This document shows positions 7,958-16,887 of a stretch of DNA of 45,245 bases, piece after piece. Numbering within the stretch: the stretch's first letter is position 1; the number at the start of each line of letters is the position of its first letter. Source of the DNA: JBDRHL01 sp043816955 (GTDB lineage: Bacteria > Planctomycetota > Phycisphaerae > Sedimentisphaerales > CAYZTY01); assembly GCA_043816955.1 (NCBI GenBank), contig JBDRHL010000227.1, forward strand, positions 1 to 45,245. Reading direction: 5' to 3'. The notes under the pieces were generated by a model. It was not told where the DNA came from, did not search any database, and saw only the letters and a list, made by a program, of their open reading frames with translations. The position numbers and the translations under genes are program-made.

Positions 7958-9256
7958 TTGAGAAGCGGCTTGCAAATCGGGACAACCAATATTATCGATT
8001 ACATATTATATGCTATTTTCTTTGGTATTTTTCTGGGACTGCCTAATATTGGCGCAGAGCATTTGAAAAATATCGGCATTTCGTCTTATCATATAATAAG
8101 TACGAATACAATTATTGCTGTTTTGACGTACCTGTATATTATTGTGGGGGTCAATCGCCAGAGGTTCAGAGAATTAGGTAACCGGTATACTATCATATTC
8201 CTGCTGATGCTTGCAGCAATACTGGTATCCGGATTTAACGCATACAATGTTAAATCCGGACTTTTATATTTCAGGAACTATTCGAGTTTTTATCTTTTGT
8301 GCATATTAATACTGTGGCGATTGAAGAGCCGGGCGGATATTTTACGTTTGTTTAAGGTGTTTTTCACAGGAGGCGCTGTCTTTGGGGTTTTTGTGCTGTT
8401 GTTTTCTAATATTTCTGAAATAGCGGCCTACCTGAAAACCTACCAGGCGGGCAAAGATGTTGTTTACAGGTTAAATGTTCTTGGCATTAATGCGAATACA
8501 CTGGGGTATATTTTCGCTGTTCTTTTTATAATTAAAGTTTCACTTTTGCGAAAAGGAAGCAAATTAAACGTTCTTTTGATTGCCGCCGGCGCACTGGACA
8601 TTTATTTTATTCTTATGACTTTCTCAAGAGGTGGTTTTGTAATTCTTGTTGTTGAGGTTGTTATATATCTTTTGCTTAAGTATGACTTTTCCAGGTTTTG
8701 CAGATATTTGCTGGGTATTGCTTTGCCTGCGTATATCATTGCTGATAAATATTTTCCTACTCATCTTGAAAGATTCATGACGTTAAGGAACCTGCTGCCA
8801 ACGGAGGGTGAAGGAGATATGAGTGCGAAGCTTGCCGGTGCGCTGCTTGAACGGCGAGTCTATGATTTAGGCACATCTTTTGAAATCGGGATTCGACATT
8901 TTTTCTGGGGCGTTGGAGGGTATAATCTTAACGAGTTTACTGAGTATGGAACACATAATCAATTTTTGAATATGTTTGTAGAAAATGGAATAATTACGTT
9001 TGTGATATACGCTATGCTGGTGCTGGTTATAACGATCAAACTGTCGGCAATATCCCTGAACTTCAGAAACGGGCTGGAATCCGGTTTTGACCAGAATATA
9101 TCAGTTTGTCTTGCTTCTGTTATGTGCGGCAGCATTGTTCAGGGTATGGTTTCGTATCTAAGATATGACTTCTGGGTTCTTTGTGGAATATCTATGGCAT
9201 GGATTGCGATTGAAAAAAGACAAGCCATTGCAAAAAAATTACTTGCGGCCTGTTAA
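7958..9256 (+). CDS. O-antigen ligase/polymerase-like membrane protein (Wzy/WaaL superfamily)
   Basis: 432 aa with about ten hydrophobic segments. A Wzy_C-like central region contains 'MTFSRGGFVILVV'. A large loop then carries the ligase-type 'GTHNQFLNMFVENGI' with its conserved His. Start is TTG 7958, eight bases after the previous stop and preceded by GAGAG. It would polymerise repeat units or ligate the glycan to its acceptor on the periplasmic face. Ligase and polymerase cannot be separated by sequence alone. It is the only such protein in the window, next to a flippase and an initiating transferase in the same locus, which favours a polymerase role. Confidence 0.8.
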   Translation: MRSGLQIGTTNIIDYILYAIFFGIFLGLPNIGAEHLKNIGISSYHIISTNTIIAVLTYLYIIVGVNRQRFRELGNRYTIIFLLMLAAILVSGFNAYNVKSGLLYFRNYSSFYLLCILILWRLKSRADILRLFKVFFTGGAVFGVFVLLFSNISEIAAYLKTYQAGKDVVYRLNVLGINANTLGYIFAVLFIIKVSLLRKGSKLNVLLIAAGALDIYFILMTFSRGGFVILVVEVVIYLLLKYDFSRFCRYLLGIALPAYIIADKYFPTHLERFMTLRNLLPTEGEGDMSAKLAGALLERRVYDLGTSFEIGIRHFFWGVGGYNLNEFTEYGTHNQFLNMFVENGIITFVIYAMLVLVITIKLSAISLNFRNGLESGFDQNISVCLASVMCGSIVQGMVSYLRYDFWVLCGISMAWIAIEKRQAIAKKLLAAC

Positions 9257-9284
9257 TTCTTATAAGAAAGGTCCGGCTTCAGAA

Positions 9285-10319
9285 ATGAACGACAACCAAT
9301 TCAGTTCCATGAAAATATTTTGTCACGCGGATAAAATTGCCAGATACCAGGCAAAAGAGACTGCTTTTCCCGTTTCTGTGGATCTTTCGCCCAGTAATTT
9401 CTGTAACCATGGGTGCGTATGGTGTGTTTATTCCAAATTTCTGGAAAAATCCAAAGAGATTTTAAATAAAGATGTTCTTCTGCAACTGATAGCCGACCTG
9501 AAGACTATAGGTGCGAGAGGAATAAATTTTACAGGGGGCGGTGAACCTCTTACAAATAAGTTTACTGTGGACGCAATGGAAAAAGCTCACGACCTTGGGA
9601 TTGATGTCGGGTTGATTACCAACGGTGCTTTATTGAATAGAGACAGCATAGGCAGATTGAAGCGAATTTGTAAATATATCAGGATCAGTCTGGATGCGGG
9701 TGCGCCGGGCACGTATTCGCGATTACACGGCGTGGATATGAATGAGTTCAAAAAAGTGCTTTCCAGTATTGAACTTTTAGGCAAGACTGATGTTACCAAT
9801 GAATGTGCTGTTGGAGTACAATTGTTACAGGTTGCCGAGAACAGGAAAGAGACATCTTCTATAGTACAAAGACTTAAGGATTTTAGAATAGATTTTGTGG
9901 AAATACGGCCTGCTATCGATATAGATAATACAATTAATGAGGTAACAGAGATAAATGAGGCGGATATTGATCATCTTGAGGGATTCGGCGGTGAACACTT
10001 CAAGGTTATGGTGAGACATGAAAGATTCAAAATGTGTTCGGGATATGGTAAAGATTACAATAAGTGTATTTCCCCTCATTTTATAGCGGCATTTGGTGCC
10101 GACGGAAATGTATATACATGTTGTGAATTCTTAGGCAGCAAGAATTACATTCTAGGGAATTTTGTAAATGAAAGCCTGGAGGATATTTTTCAATTTAACA
10201 GAATGGAAAAAAAGCTAGGTGAGTTAAATCTGAGCAAGTGCCCTAAATACTGTAAAACCGAATTGATAAACCAAGCGTTCAACCGCCTTTGTAATATAAG
10301 GCATTTCAATATTCTGTAG
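9285..10319 (+). CDS. radical SAM/SPASM-like enzyme
   Basis: 344 aa from ATG 9285; the open frame upstream overlaps the previous gene by 92 bases and carries no family sequence. The [4Fe-4S]-SAM motif CxxxCxxC is 'CNHGCVWC' (C40, C44, C47), followed by 'GINFTGGGEPLTN' (the GGE motif) and 'GLITNGALL'. The C-terminal part has 'CISPHFIAAFGADGNVYTCCEFLG' and 'CPKYCK', a SPASM/twitch-like auxiliary cluster region. Radical SAM enzymes of this shape modify peptides or oxidise sugars or alcohols. Its place in a glycan operon suggests radical sugar chemistry (inference). Confidence 0.85.
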   Translation: MNDNQFSSMKIFCHADKIARYQAKETAFPVSVDLSPSNFCNHGCVWCVYSKFLEKSKEILNKDVLLQLIADLKTIGARGINFTGGGEPLTNKFTVDAMEKAHDLGIDVGLITNGALLNRDSIGRLKRICKYIRISLDAGAPGTYSRLHGVDMNEFKKVLSSIELLGKTDVTNECAVGVQLLQVAENRKETSSIVQRLKDFRIDFVEIRPAIDIDNTINEVTEINEADIDHLEGFGGEHFKVMVRHERFKMCSGYGKDYNKCISPHFIAAFGADGNVYTCCEFLGSKNYILGNFVNESLEDIFQFNRMEKKLGELNLSKCPKYCKTELINQAFNRLCNIRHFNIL

Positions 10320-10406
10320 TCGTCTGAAGAATAAAAATGTGTGCTTAAAGGATTCTATGGACCTTTGGCACATGTACCTTGAGAATTTTGATGAGGAAAA
10401 TGAAAA

Positions 10407-11402
10407 TTGGATGAGTTTAGGAATAAGAGCGTTTTAATTACAGGGGGATTGGGTTTTATCGGGAGCAATCTGGCTATCAAATTAGTAAATGCCGGTGCGG
10501 AAGTTACTGTAATTGACAATATGCTGGACAATCATGGAGGAAATATTTTTAACATCGAACCAGTCAAGGACAAGATTCATACAAATTTTGGAGATATAAA
10601 CAGTGAAAGCGTAATGAATCACGTTGTAAGAGGAAAGGATTACATATTTCATCTGGCAGGGCAGGTTTCTCATGTGTTGAGCCTTTCTGATCCATTTCCT
10701 GATATAGATATAAATATCAAGGGGACAGCGATCCTGGCTGAAGCCTGTCGTAAGTTTAATAAAGATGCGGTGATAATATATTCCGGCACCAGAGGAGCAT
10801 ACGGGTCATGTGTGAAGTTGCCGGTAAGCGAGGATGCGCCGACAAACCCCAAAGGTATCCATGAAATTGCAAATCTGACTGCTGAAAAGATTCTGAAGGT
10901 ATATAACGACATTCATGGTGTGCGGTCAGTTGTGTTGCGGCTGACGAATATTTATGGTCCTCGTGCTCAGATGCTTCATCATCATTATGGTGTGGTAAAC
11001 TGGTTTATCAGGCTGGCGATAGATGATCAAACCATAAAGGTGTTTGGAGACGGATCTATTTTGAGGGATGTTCTTTATGTGGACGATTGTATTGATGCAA
11101 TGCTGAAATGTGCTGTGTGTGAACAGGGTCATGGTGAGATTTTTAATGTTGGGGTTGACAGGCCTATAAGCTTTAGGGAACTGGTTGAGAAAATAATCAA
11201 AGCAGCAGGCTGCGGATCATGGGAATTTGCCCCGTTTTCAGCAGAGAGAAAAGCGCAGGATCCCGGGGATTTTTATTCAGATATTGCCAAGATCAAAAAG
11301 TATACCGGGTGGACTCCGTGTACATCTGTGGAAGATGGTCTTGCAAAGACAATTGAATATTATCGTAAATACAAGCAGTTTTATTGGGGCAGGACAATTT
11401 AA
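10407..11402 (+). CDS. NAD-dependent epimerase/dehydratase (extended SDR), catalytic YxxxK missing
   Basis: 331 aa from TTG 10407, with GAGG ten bases upstream. The NAD motif 'GGLGFIGSN' is at residues 13-21, with 'VIDNMLDN', 'HLAGQVSH' and 'RLTNIYGPR', and 'FGDGSILRDVLYVDDCIDAM' near the substrate pocket. It belongs to the NAD-dependent epimerases with a 'WFIRLAIDD' segment. Where extended SDRs normally have YxxxK, this one reads 'GIHEIANLTAEK'; aligned on the AEK, Tyr becomes His and Lys becomes Asn. Either catalysis differs or the enzyme is non-standard. Its stop overlaps the ATP-grasp start by one base (TAATG). Confidence 0.85.
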   Translation: MDEFRNKSVLITGGLGFIGSNLAIKLVNAGAEVTVIDNMLDNHGGNIFNIEPVKDKIHTNFGDINSESVMNHVVRGKDYIFHLAGQVSHVLSLSDPFPDIDINIKGTAILAEACRKFNKDAVIIYSGTRGAYGSCVKLPVSEDAPTNPKGIHEIANLTAEKILKVYNDIHGVRSVVLRLTNIYGPRAQMLHHHYGVVNWFIRLAIDDQTIKVFGDGSILRDVLYVDDCIDAMLKCAVCEQGHGEIFNVGVDRPISFRELVEKIIKAAGCGSWEFAPFSAERKAQDPGDFYSDIAKIKKYTGWTPCTSVEDGLAKTIEYYRKYKQFYWGRTI

Positions 11403-12460
11403 TGGCCAGAATCCAGATTGGCGGCGCAGGTGGTGCTCCTGCAAATAATTTTATTAGATCGTTACGTGAGTCTCAAAGGAGTGATTATCTGATAGGAACA
11501 AGTTGTGTTCCGGCTGATTTATTTTTGGCAGATGTGAACGAGAGATATGTTGTTCCACCGGCGTTATCAGCAGATTATCATAAAAAAATTATGGCGCTGC
11601 TGAGGAAGACACGTCCGGATTTTATACATCTGCAGAACGATTATGAAGTAAGAGCAATTTCCCGGATACGCGAGGAGGTTTCTGCTCTGGGCGTCAAGTA
11701 TTTTTTGCCGAGCAAACAAACAGTTGAAGATTGTGTAGATAAAGCCAGGTCTTATGCTATTTGGCAGTCTGCGGGTATCCGTGTGCCCCAAACCCTGTTA
11801 TTGCATGATGAACAGGACCTTAAGCGTGCCTTTGATTTATTAGGCAAGACGATCTGGATTCGAGCGGCTGAAGGCGGCGGAGGGCGTGGCGCCCTGCCGT
11901 CAGATAACTTTGATTTTGCGAGGATATGGATAGATCATTTCAATGGGTGGGGCTCATTTATAGCATCTGAACTTCTTACTACGAAAAGCATAACATGGCT
12001 GTCTATTTGGTTTGAAGGCGAACTTGTGGTGGCACAAACAAGGCGAAGAAGGAGCTGGAACTTCGGCAACAGGACTTTATCCGGTGTTACAGGGATTACA
12101 GGAGTTGCTGAAACATGCTCAGATCCGGTTGTTGATGAGGTTGCTATTGCGGCCATTACCGCTATTGATCCTCGGCCGTATGGTATCTTTGGTGTAGATA
12201 TGACTTATGACCACCAAGGTTATCCTAATCCTACCGAAATTAACATAGGTCGCTTTTTTACTACCCATTATTTTTTTACAAAAACAGGTTTAAATATGCC
12301 TGAAATATACTGCGATATTGCTTTAGACAATAAGTTTCCGGTGCTTAACCGCAAGATCAATCCATTGCCGGATGGCTTGGTATGGATTCGAGGTATGGAT
12401 GTGGAACCTGTTTTGACAACAGTGGATGAGCTGGAAGCGCTGGAGAAAAGTGTTCAATGA
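11402..12460 (+). CDS. ATP-grasp family ligase
   Basis: 352 aa from ATG 11402, which shares a base with the upstream stop and has a GGGGCAGG sequence before it. An N-terminal Rossmann-like domain starts 'IQIGGAGGAPANNFIRSL'. It is followed by an ATP-grasp: 'FLPSKQTVEDCVDKA', 'IRVPQTLLL', the Gly-rich loop 'RAAEGGGGRGAL' and the metal-binding 'GIFGVDMTYD...PTEINIGRFFTTH'. The layout resembles carbamoyl-phosphate-synthase-like ATP-grasp proteins. Enzymes of this fold join a carboxylate to an amine or other nucleophile through an acyl phosphate. Set between two SDR genes with overlapping ends, it may acylate an amino sugar or couple a carboxylate (inference). Confidence 0.82.
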   Translation: MARIQIGGAGGAPANNFIRSLRESQRSDYLIGTSCVPADLFLADVNERYVVPPALSADYHKKIMALLRKTRPDFIHLQNDYEVRAISRIREEVSALGVKYFLPSKQTVEDCVDKARSYAIWQSAGIRVPQTLLLHDEQDLKRAFDLLGKTIWIRAAEGGGGRGALPSDNFDFARIWIDHFNGWGSFIASELLTTKSITWLSIWFEGELVVAQTRRRRSWNFGNRTLSGVTGITGVAETCSDPVVDEVAIAAITAIDPRPYGIFGVDMTYDHQGYPNPTEINIGRFFTTHYFFTKTGLNMPEIYCDIALDNKFPVLNRKINPLPDGLVWIRGMDVEPVLTTVDELEALEKSVQ

Positions 12461-13398
12461 ATTTATTACAGGGGAAAACTGTTTTGGTAACCGGAGGCAG
12501 CGGTTTTATCGGCCGGCATTTAATGAATCGTTTGTGTCAAATTCCCGATATTCGTATCGTTATGCTATCCCGAAAGCCGGTTATCGTAAAAACGAAAGGC
12601 GTAATCCAATTAAATACTTCTCTTGAACAGTTATCAAGAGATGTTTGGATTAAGACAGGTATTGAGCATTTTGATTTGATATTTCATCTTGCCTCCTTTA
12701 CTCCTAAAACAAGCTCAGATAACAACTGTTTACCGGAGATATACAGAGATAATATAGTTGGTACGCGTGTTTTACTGGAAAGCCTGCCAAAAGTGCCTGC
12801 GAAAATAATTTTTTCAAGCACTCTTGATGTGTATTCTGCTTTATCTGAAGGTGGAGTTCTGAATGAATTATCTCCCACAAGAACCGTCAGTTTGTATGGT
12901 GCGTCAAAGTTATTTTGCGAAGAGATGATCTGTTCTTATGCTGTTAAACAAAAGTGTTGTTACACAATCCTTCGTTACGGCCATATATTCGGTCCGGGGG
13001 AGGATGCTTATGGTAAACTGATTCCTCAAACAATCAGGAAACTGTTAAATGGTGAGCGACCCGTATTATATGGGGATGGCAGCATGTTGCGCGATTTTTT
13101 ATATGTGGACGATGTGGTTGAAGCAACCTTAAGAGCCGCGACGCTGCCTTATCACGTACTCGGGCCGGTAAATATTGTACGGGGCAAATCAACTACGATT
13201 AGAAATATTACTGAAACTTTAATAAAAATTACCGGATTTCAGGGAGCGATTAAGTACCTCGAAGAGAAAACGAACAGTTATTCTTTATGTTTTGATAATA
13301 AACTGATGAATGAAATGCTGGGTGTTTGGGAGTTTGTCAGTTTGGAAGAGGGTCTTAAACGGGAAGTTGAGTATTTCAAAAAACTTTGTAAAAATTAA
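12457..13398 (+). CDS. NAD-dependent epimerase/dehydratase (extended SDR)
   Basis: 313 aa with 'VTGGSGFIGRHLMNRL' at the N-terminus, 'IFHLASFTP', the catalytic Ser region 'IFSSTLDVYSA' and an intact YxxxK in 'SLYGASKLFCEE'. 'GDGSMLRDFLYVDDVVEA' follows. This is a 4-epimerase/4,6-dehydratase-type nucleotide-sugar enzyme whose substrate is not readable. It overlaps the ATP-grasp gene by ATGA, so SDR, ATP-grasp and SDR are translationally coupled and probably act on one sugar. A 67-base gap follows. Confidence 0.87.
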   Translation: MNLLQGKTVLVTGGSGFIGRHLMNRLCQIPDIRIVMLSRKPVIVKTKGVIQLNTSLEQLSRDVWIKTGIEHFDLIFHLASFTPKTSSDNNCLPEIYRDNIVGTRVLLESLPKVPAKIIFSSTLDVYSALSEGGVLNELSPTRTVSLYGASKLFCEEMICSYAVKQKCCYTILRYGHIFGPGEDAYGKLIPQTIRKLLNGERPVLYGDGSMLRDFLYVDDVVEATLRAATLPYHVLGPVNIVRGKSTTIRNITETLIKITGFQGAIKYLEEKTNSYSLCFDNKLMNEMLGVWEFVSLEEGLKREVEYFKKLCKN

Positions 13399-13465
13399 CA
13401 GTTTTTATCTACACGCATCGCCGGGCTTTTGCGAGTGAATTCAAAAAATTCAGGTTTTAAGAACC

Positions 13466-14113
13466 GTGTTTAAGGTTATTATAATTGACCTGGATGGGCC
13501 GATTCTTGATGGGATGTTGCGCCATTACCAATGTTATAGTGACATTCTTTCAGAAAATGGATATTGTCCTGTGCCATCGCAGAAATACTGGTCAATGAAA
13601 CGTAACAGATACAGCCATGCGGAGCAATTAGCCGAAAGCGGTGCTGAGGGAATTTCCAACCTTTTTGTGGAAAGGTGGCTGACCCTTGTGGAAGAAAGAA
13701 GGTATCTGCGGTTAGATCGGGTTCAAGATGGAATTATAAACAGGCTGAGGCAATGGAAATCCAGGGATATTAAGATTATTCTGGTAACTATGCGTAATAA
13801 TAATTCCAACCTCTACTGGCAATTGGAGCAATTTGGTTTATTGGCGCTGTTTGATCATATAATTGTTATTAGCAGTAAAAGCACCGGCATTGATAAAGCC
13901 GACATGGTTGAGCTGCATATAAAAGACATGAACAGAAATTGCATTCTCTGGATCGGTGACACGGAAGCTGACATCAACGCAGCACGTAAACTCGGAGTTA
14001 TGGTTGCTGCAGTCGGCTGCGGGGTGCGAAGTTCTGACTTTTTATTGTCACTTAATCCTGACTTTTTTTTTGCAGACGTGGAATCAATAGAGCTGAATAA
14101 CGGGGGAAAATAG
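13466..14113 (+). CDS. HAD-family phosphatase
   Basis: 215 aa from GTG 13466. HAD motif I is 'DLDGPILDG' (residues 8-16), motif II is 'ILVTMRNNN' with its Thr, a Lys is present in 'SKSTGIDKADM', and motif IV is 'ILWIGDTEADINAARKLG'. The cap is helical and phosphoglycolate-phosphatase-like. It would remove phosphate from a sugar phosphate intermediate (family role). It stands 42 bases before the aminotransferase start, at the end of block A. Confidence 0.82.
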   Translation: MFKVIIIDLDGPILDGMLRHYQCYSDILSENGYCPVPSQKYWSMKRNRYSHAEQLAESGAEGISNLFVERWLTLVEERRYLRLDRVQDGIINRLRQWKSRDIKIILVTMRNNNSNLYWQLEQFGLLALFDHIIVISSKSTGIDKADMVELHIKDMNRNCILWIGDTEADINAARKLGVMVAAVGCGVRSSDFLLSLNPDFFFADVESIELNNGGK

Positions 14114-14155
14114 TTTTGTGCTGTTCAAGGGGTGGCTGGTTTAGGGAATACTCAG

Positions 14156-15271
14156 ATGTCTTCAGGTAAAAATATTCCTTTTCTTGATCTGCGACCACAA
14201 CATAATGAGGTTCGCGATGAAGTTCTACTCGCCATAAAAGGAGTAATAGACTCCGGCTGGTATATTCTTGGCCCGCAGGTGGAAGCATTTGAAAAAGAGT
14301 TTGCTGAGTACTGCGGCGTTAAGTACTGTGTCGGTGTCGGCAATGGTCTTGATGCCCTTCATATGATTTTGCGGGGTTATGAGATTGGAAAAGGTGATGA
14401 AGTAATTGTCCCTGCCAACACATATATTGCGACTGTTCTAGCAGTAAATTATGCAGGCGCGACACCGGTCTTTGTTGAGCCTGATGAGAGGACATATAAT
14501 ATAAATCCGGCCTTGATAGAAAAAGCAGTTACTCCGAGAACCAAAGCCATACTTTGTGTTCATTTGTACGGCCAGGCCGCGGATATGGATCCTATCGCTA
14601 CCATAGCTGCAAAATACCGTTTGAAGATTATAGAAGATGCTGCACAAGCGCATGGAGCCGTATATAAAGGCCAAAAGGCAGGCAGTCTGGGTGATGCTGC
14701 GGGTTTTAGTTTTTATCCCGGCAAGAATCTTGGAGCCCTAGGGGACGGCGGCTGTGTTACGACCAATGACAGCGGGCTTGCTGAACAGATAAGAAGCCTG
14801 AGAAATTACGGCTCGGTTAAAAAGTACTATAATACGTATAAGGGATTTAATACGAGACTCGACGAGATGCAGGCTGCGGTTTTGAGAGTAAAACTCCGGC
14901 ATCTGGACAAGTGGAATTCAGAACGACGGAGGATTGCAGGGATTTATGTTGATGGGCTCAAAAACAGTAAGCTAATCATCCCATTTGTCCCTGATTTTAC
15001 AGAGCCTGTGTGGCATCTTTTTGTCATCCGAAGTCCAGACAGAGACAAAATACAATCCAGGTTAAATGATGCCGGCATAGGAACACTTATTCATTATCCC
15101 ATTCCTCCACACCTCCAGGAAGCTTATAAAGATATGGCATTGGCGGAGGGTGCTTTCCCGATAACCGAGAAAATAGCAAATGAGGTGTTGAGCCTGCCGA
15201 TCTGGATAGGTTTGGCAGAAAATGATGTTGGTTATATACTCGATGTAATAAACTCTGAAATTTCGAATTGA
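14156..15271 (+). CDS. DegT/DnrJ/EryC1/StrS aminotransferase
   Basis: 371 aa from ATG 14156, which has AGGGA about nine bases before it. The in-frame GTG at 14132 has no properly spaced site and adds only eight residues. Family motifs: 'IPFLDLRPQHNEV' at the N-terminus, 'GVGNGLDALHMIL', 'VPANTYIATVLAV', 'IEDAAQAHGA' (PLP-ring Asp) and the PLP lysine K190 in 'FYPGKNLGALGDGG'. It transfers an amino group to a nucleotide-linked 3- or 4-keto sugar; it is close to the FdtB/QdtB 3-amino type in overall look, which is uncertain. It is the last gene before an intrinsic terminator. Confidence 0.9.
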   Translation: MSSGKNIPFLDLRPQHNEVRDEVLLAIKGVIDSGWYILGPQVEAFEKEFAEYCGVKYCVGVGNGLDALHMILRGYEIGKGDEVIVPANTYIATVLAVNYAGATPVFVEPDERTYNINPALIEKAVTPRTKAILCVHLYGQAADMDPIATIAAKYRLKIIEDAAQAHGAVYKGQKAGSLGDAAGFSFYPGKNLGALGDGGCVTTNDSGLAEQIRSLRNYGSVKKYYNTYKGFNTRLDEMQAAVLRVKLRHLDKWNSERRRIAGIYVDGLKNSKLIIPFVPDFTEPVWHLFVIRSPDRDKIQSRLNDAGIGTLIHYPIPPHLQEAYKDMALAEGAFPITEKIANEVLSLPIWIGLAENDVGYILDVINSEISN

Positions 15272-15280
15272 AGCATATCA

Positions 15281-15308
15281 AAAATCCCTTTATGGAAGGG
15301 ATTTTTTT
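15281..15308 (+). terminator. intrinsic terminator closing block A
   Basis: A perfect ten-base stem (AAAATCCCTT / AAGGGATTTT) with the loop TATGG, followed by a T run (15302-15308). It sits ten bases after the DegT stop and about 24 bases before the next start, so it divides the glycan locus into two transcriptional blocks or attenuates read-through. Confidence 0.88.
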
Positions 15309-15331
15309 ATCACCGATCGAAAGTTTTCATA

Positions 15332-16846
15332 ATGTCACTTACATCCAAAGTCAGCAGATCGATAAGCTACAACGCATTAGGGAGAGCGGTAGCTATTTGT
15401 ACTAATCTTATTATTCTGCCATACCTTATGACGAAGGTCAGTAAGGATCTTTATGGAATCAGCGTAATTGTGCTTACATTCTCCGGCTGGGCCGGTATTC
15501 TGGACATGGGGGTAGGCGCAGCAATAATGAAGTACACCTCTGAATTCAATGCCAGCGAGAAATATGACAAACTGGAAAGGATATTCAACACTTCCTTATC
15601 TTTTTATATGGCGATAGGCATTATTGTCGGGCTATTATTGCTGGTGTTATCATTTGTCTACGACAGAATATTCAACATCTGTCCTGAGTATATTACCCAG
15701 GGCAGACATCTGATTTATATCTGCGCGATACTTTCACTTTTCAGGTGGCCTCTGATACCTTTCCGCAACGCAATTTGCGGGCTTCATCGTTTTGATATTG
15801 TTAATAAAGTTGAAATCCTGTCCAACATTACTCATCTTGTCCTGGTGTATGCGGTGTTTCTGTTTACAAATTCTTTTGTTCTCTATGTACTAATATCTCA
15901 ATCACTTTTGGTTCTATACCAATTATCATATATTTTTATCCTGAGAAGTAAATCAAATAACATAAAAATCACCTTGTTTTATTTTGATAAGGATACATTT
16001 CTGTTCATTGCCAAATTCAGTTCCTATATATTTATAGGGATGTTATGCGGTATTTTCATTTTCCAGACGGACAATATTATAATTGGAATATGTGTTTCTG
16101 CCACGGCTGTGACAGTTTATTATGCCGCTTCGAGAATTCAGGAGGTAGTCTGCTCGATCAATGGTCTCCTGGGTATGCCGTTTATTGCCGCTTTTTCCGA
16201 ACTACAGGGCAGGGAAGAATACGAAAAACAGAATAAATACTTGTTTAAATATACAAAGCTCGAAACGGCAGTGTTTATTCCAATCGTATTAATTACGTTT
16301 GTTTATTCAAAGCAATTTATAATGAACTGGCTTGGTGAGGATTTTCTATTGGCAGTACCAACTCTGCGGATTCTGCTTTTGTGGTGGTTTTTCAATGGAA
16401 CGCTGCTCATATTGCAAACATTAATTACAGGTAAAGGGCAGACAGATGTATTTTTATATCCGAATGTGATAAACGCAGTTGCAAACCTTGTATTGAGCAT
16501 TATTCTGGTTAGATACCTTGGAATAATAGGTGTAGCGATTGGTACTACTGTCCCGATGATCATTACGACATGTTTTTTGATAAGATCCATACTGAAGAGA
16601 TTGCGACTGTCAACCCTGGATTACTGGAAAAAGTCAATAGCTCCGAATCTGTTATATTATTTTATTGTTTTTTGCCTGGCGATTCTTGCGGTCTATTTTG
16701 TTAATGTCACAAACATTTTCCTGACTATTCTTGCAATGGGCATCGTTTATGCCATAGGGAGCCTGGTGTATTTTCAGTTTTTTTTAGATACCGAAGACAA
16801 ATTGCTGGTACGGCAGATATTAGATTTCAGGAACCAGGCGGAATAG
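15332..16846 (+). CDS. Wzx-type polysaccharide flippase (MOP superfamily)
   Basis: 504 aa with about 12-14 hydrophobic segments over its whole length. It starts 'MSLTSKVSRSISYNALGRAV', the usual amphipathic lead-in of RfbX/Wzx proteins, with 'GWAGILDMGVGAAIMKYTSEF' in the first third and 'IGTTVPMIITTCFLIRSI' near the end. It flips the undecaprenyl-diphosphate-linked repeat unit across the inner membrane (family role). It is the first gene after the terminator; no clear promoter fits in the 23 bases between them. Confidence 0.87.
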   Translation: MSLTSKVSRSISYNALGRAVAICTNLIILPYLMTKVSKDLYGISVIVLTFSGWAGILDMGVGAAIMKYTSEFNASEKYDKLERIFNTSLSFYMAIGIIVGLLLLVLSFVYDRIFNICPEYITQGRHLIYICAILSLFRWPLIPFRNAICGLHRFDIVNKVEILSNITHLVLVYAVFLFTNSFVLYVLISQSLLVLYQLSYIFILRSKSNNIKITLFYFDKDTFLFIAKFSSYIFIGMLCGIFIFQTDNIIIGICVSATAVTVYYAASRIQEVVCSINGLLGMPFIAAFSELQGREEYEKQNKYLFKYTKLETAVFIPIVLITFVYSKQFIMNWLGEDFLLAVPTLRILLLWWFFNGTLLILQTLITGKGQTDVFLYPNVINAVANLVLSIILVRYLGIIGVAIGTTVPMIITTCFLIRSILKRLRLSTLDYWKKSIAPNLLYYFIVFCLAILAVYFVNVTNIFLTILAMGIVYAIGSLVYFQFFLDTEDKLLVRQILDFRNQAE

Positions 16847-16887
16847 CCTGATATCCGGTTAATCGCTGTTTCTATTGTCGGATTTTT

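Noticed and set aside
9165..9284. Longer frame for the radical SAM gene
   Set aside because: The 40 extra residues overlap the ligase/polymerase gene and have no family character; ATG 9285 fits the family length.
10357..10437. 26-codon ORF (ATG with AAAGGA upstream) overlapping the start of the 10407 SDR
   Set aside because: Good ribosome-binding site, but very short, no similarity and no signal; could be a coupling leader but unsupported.
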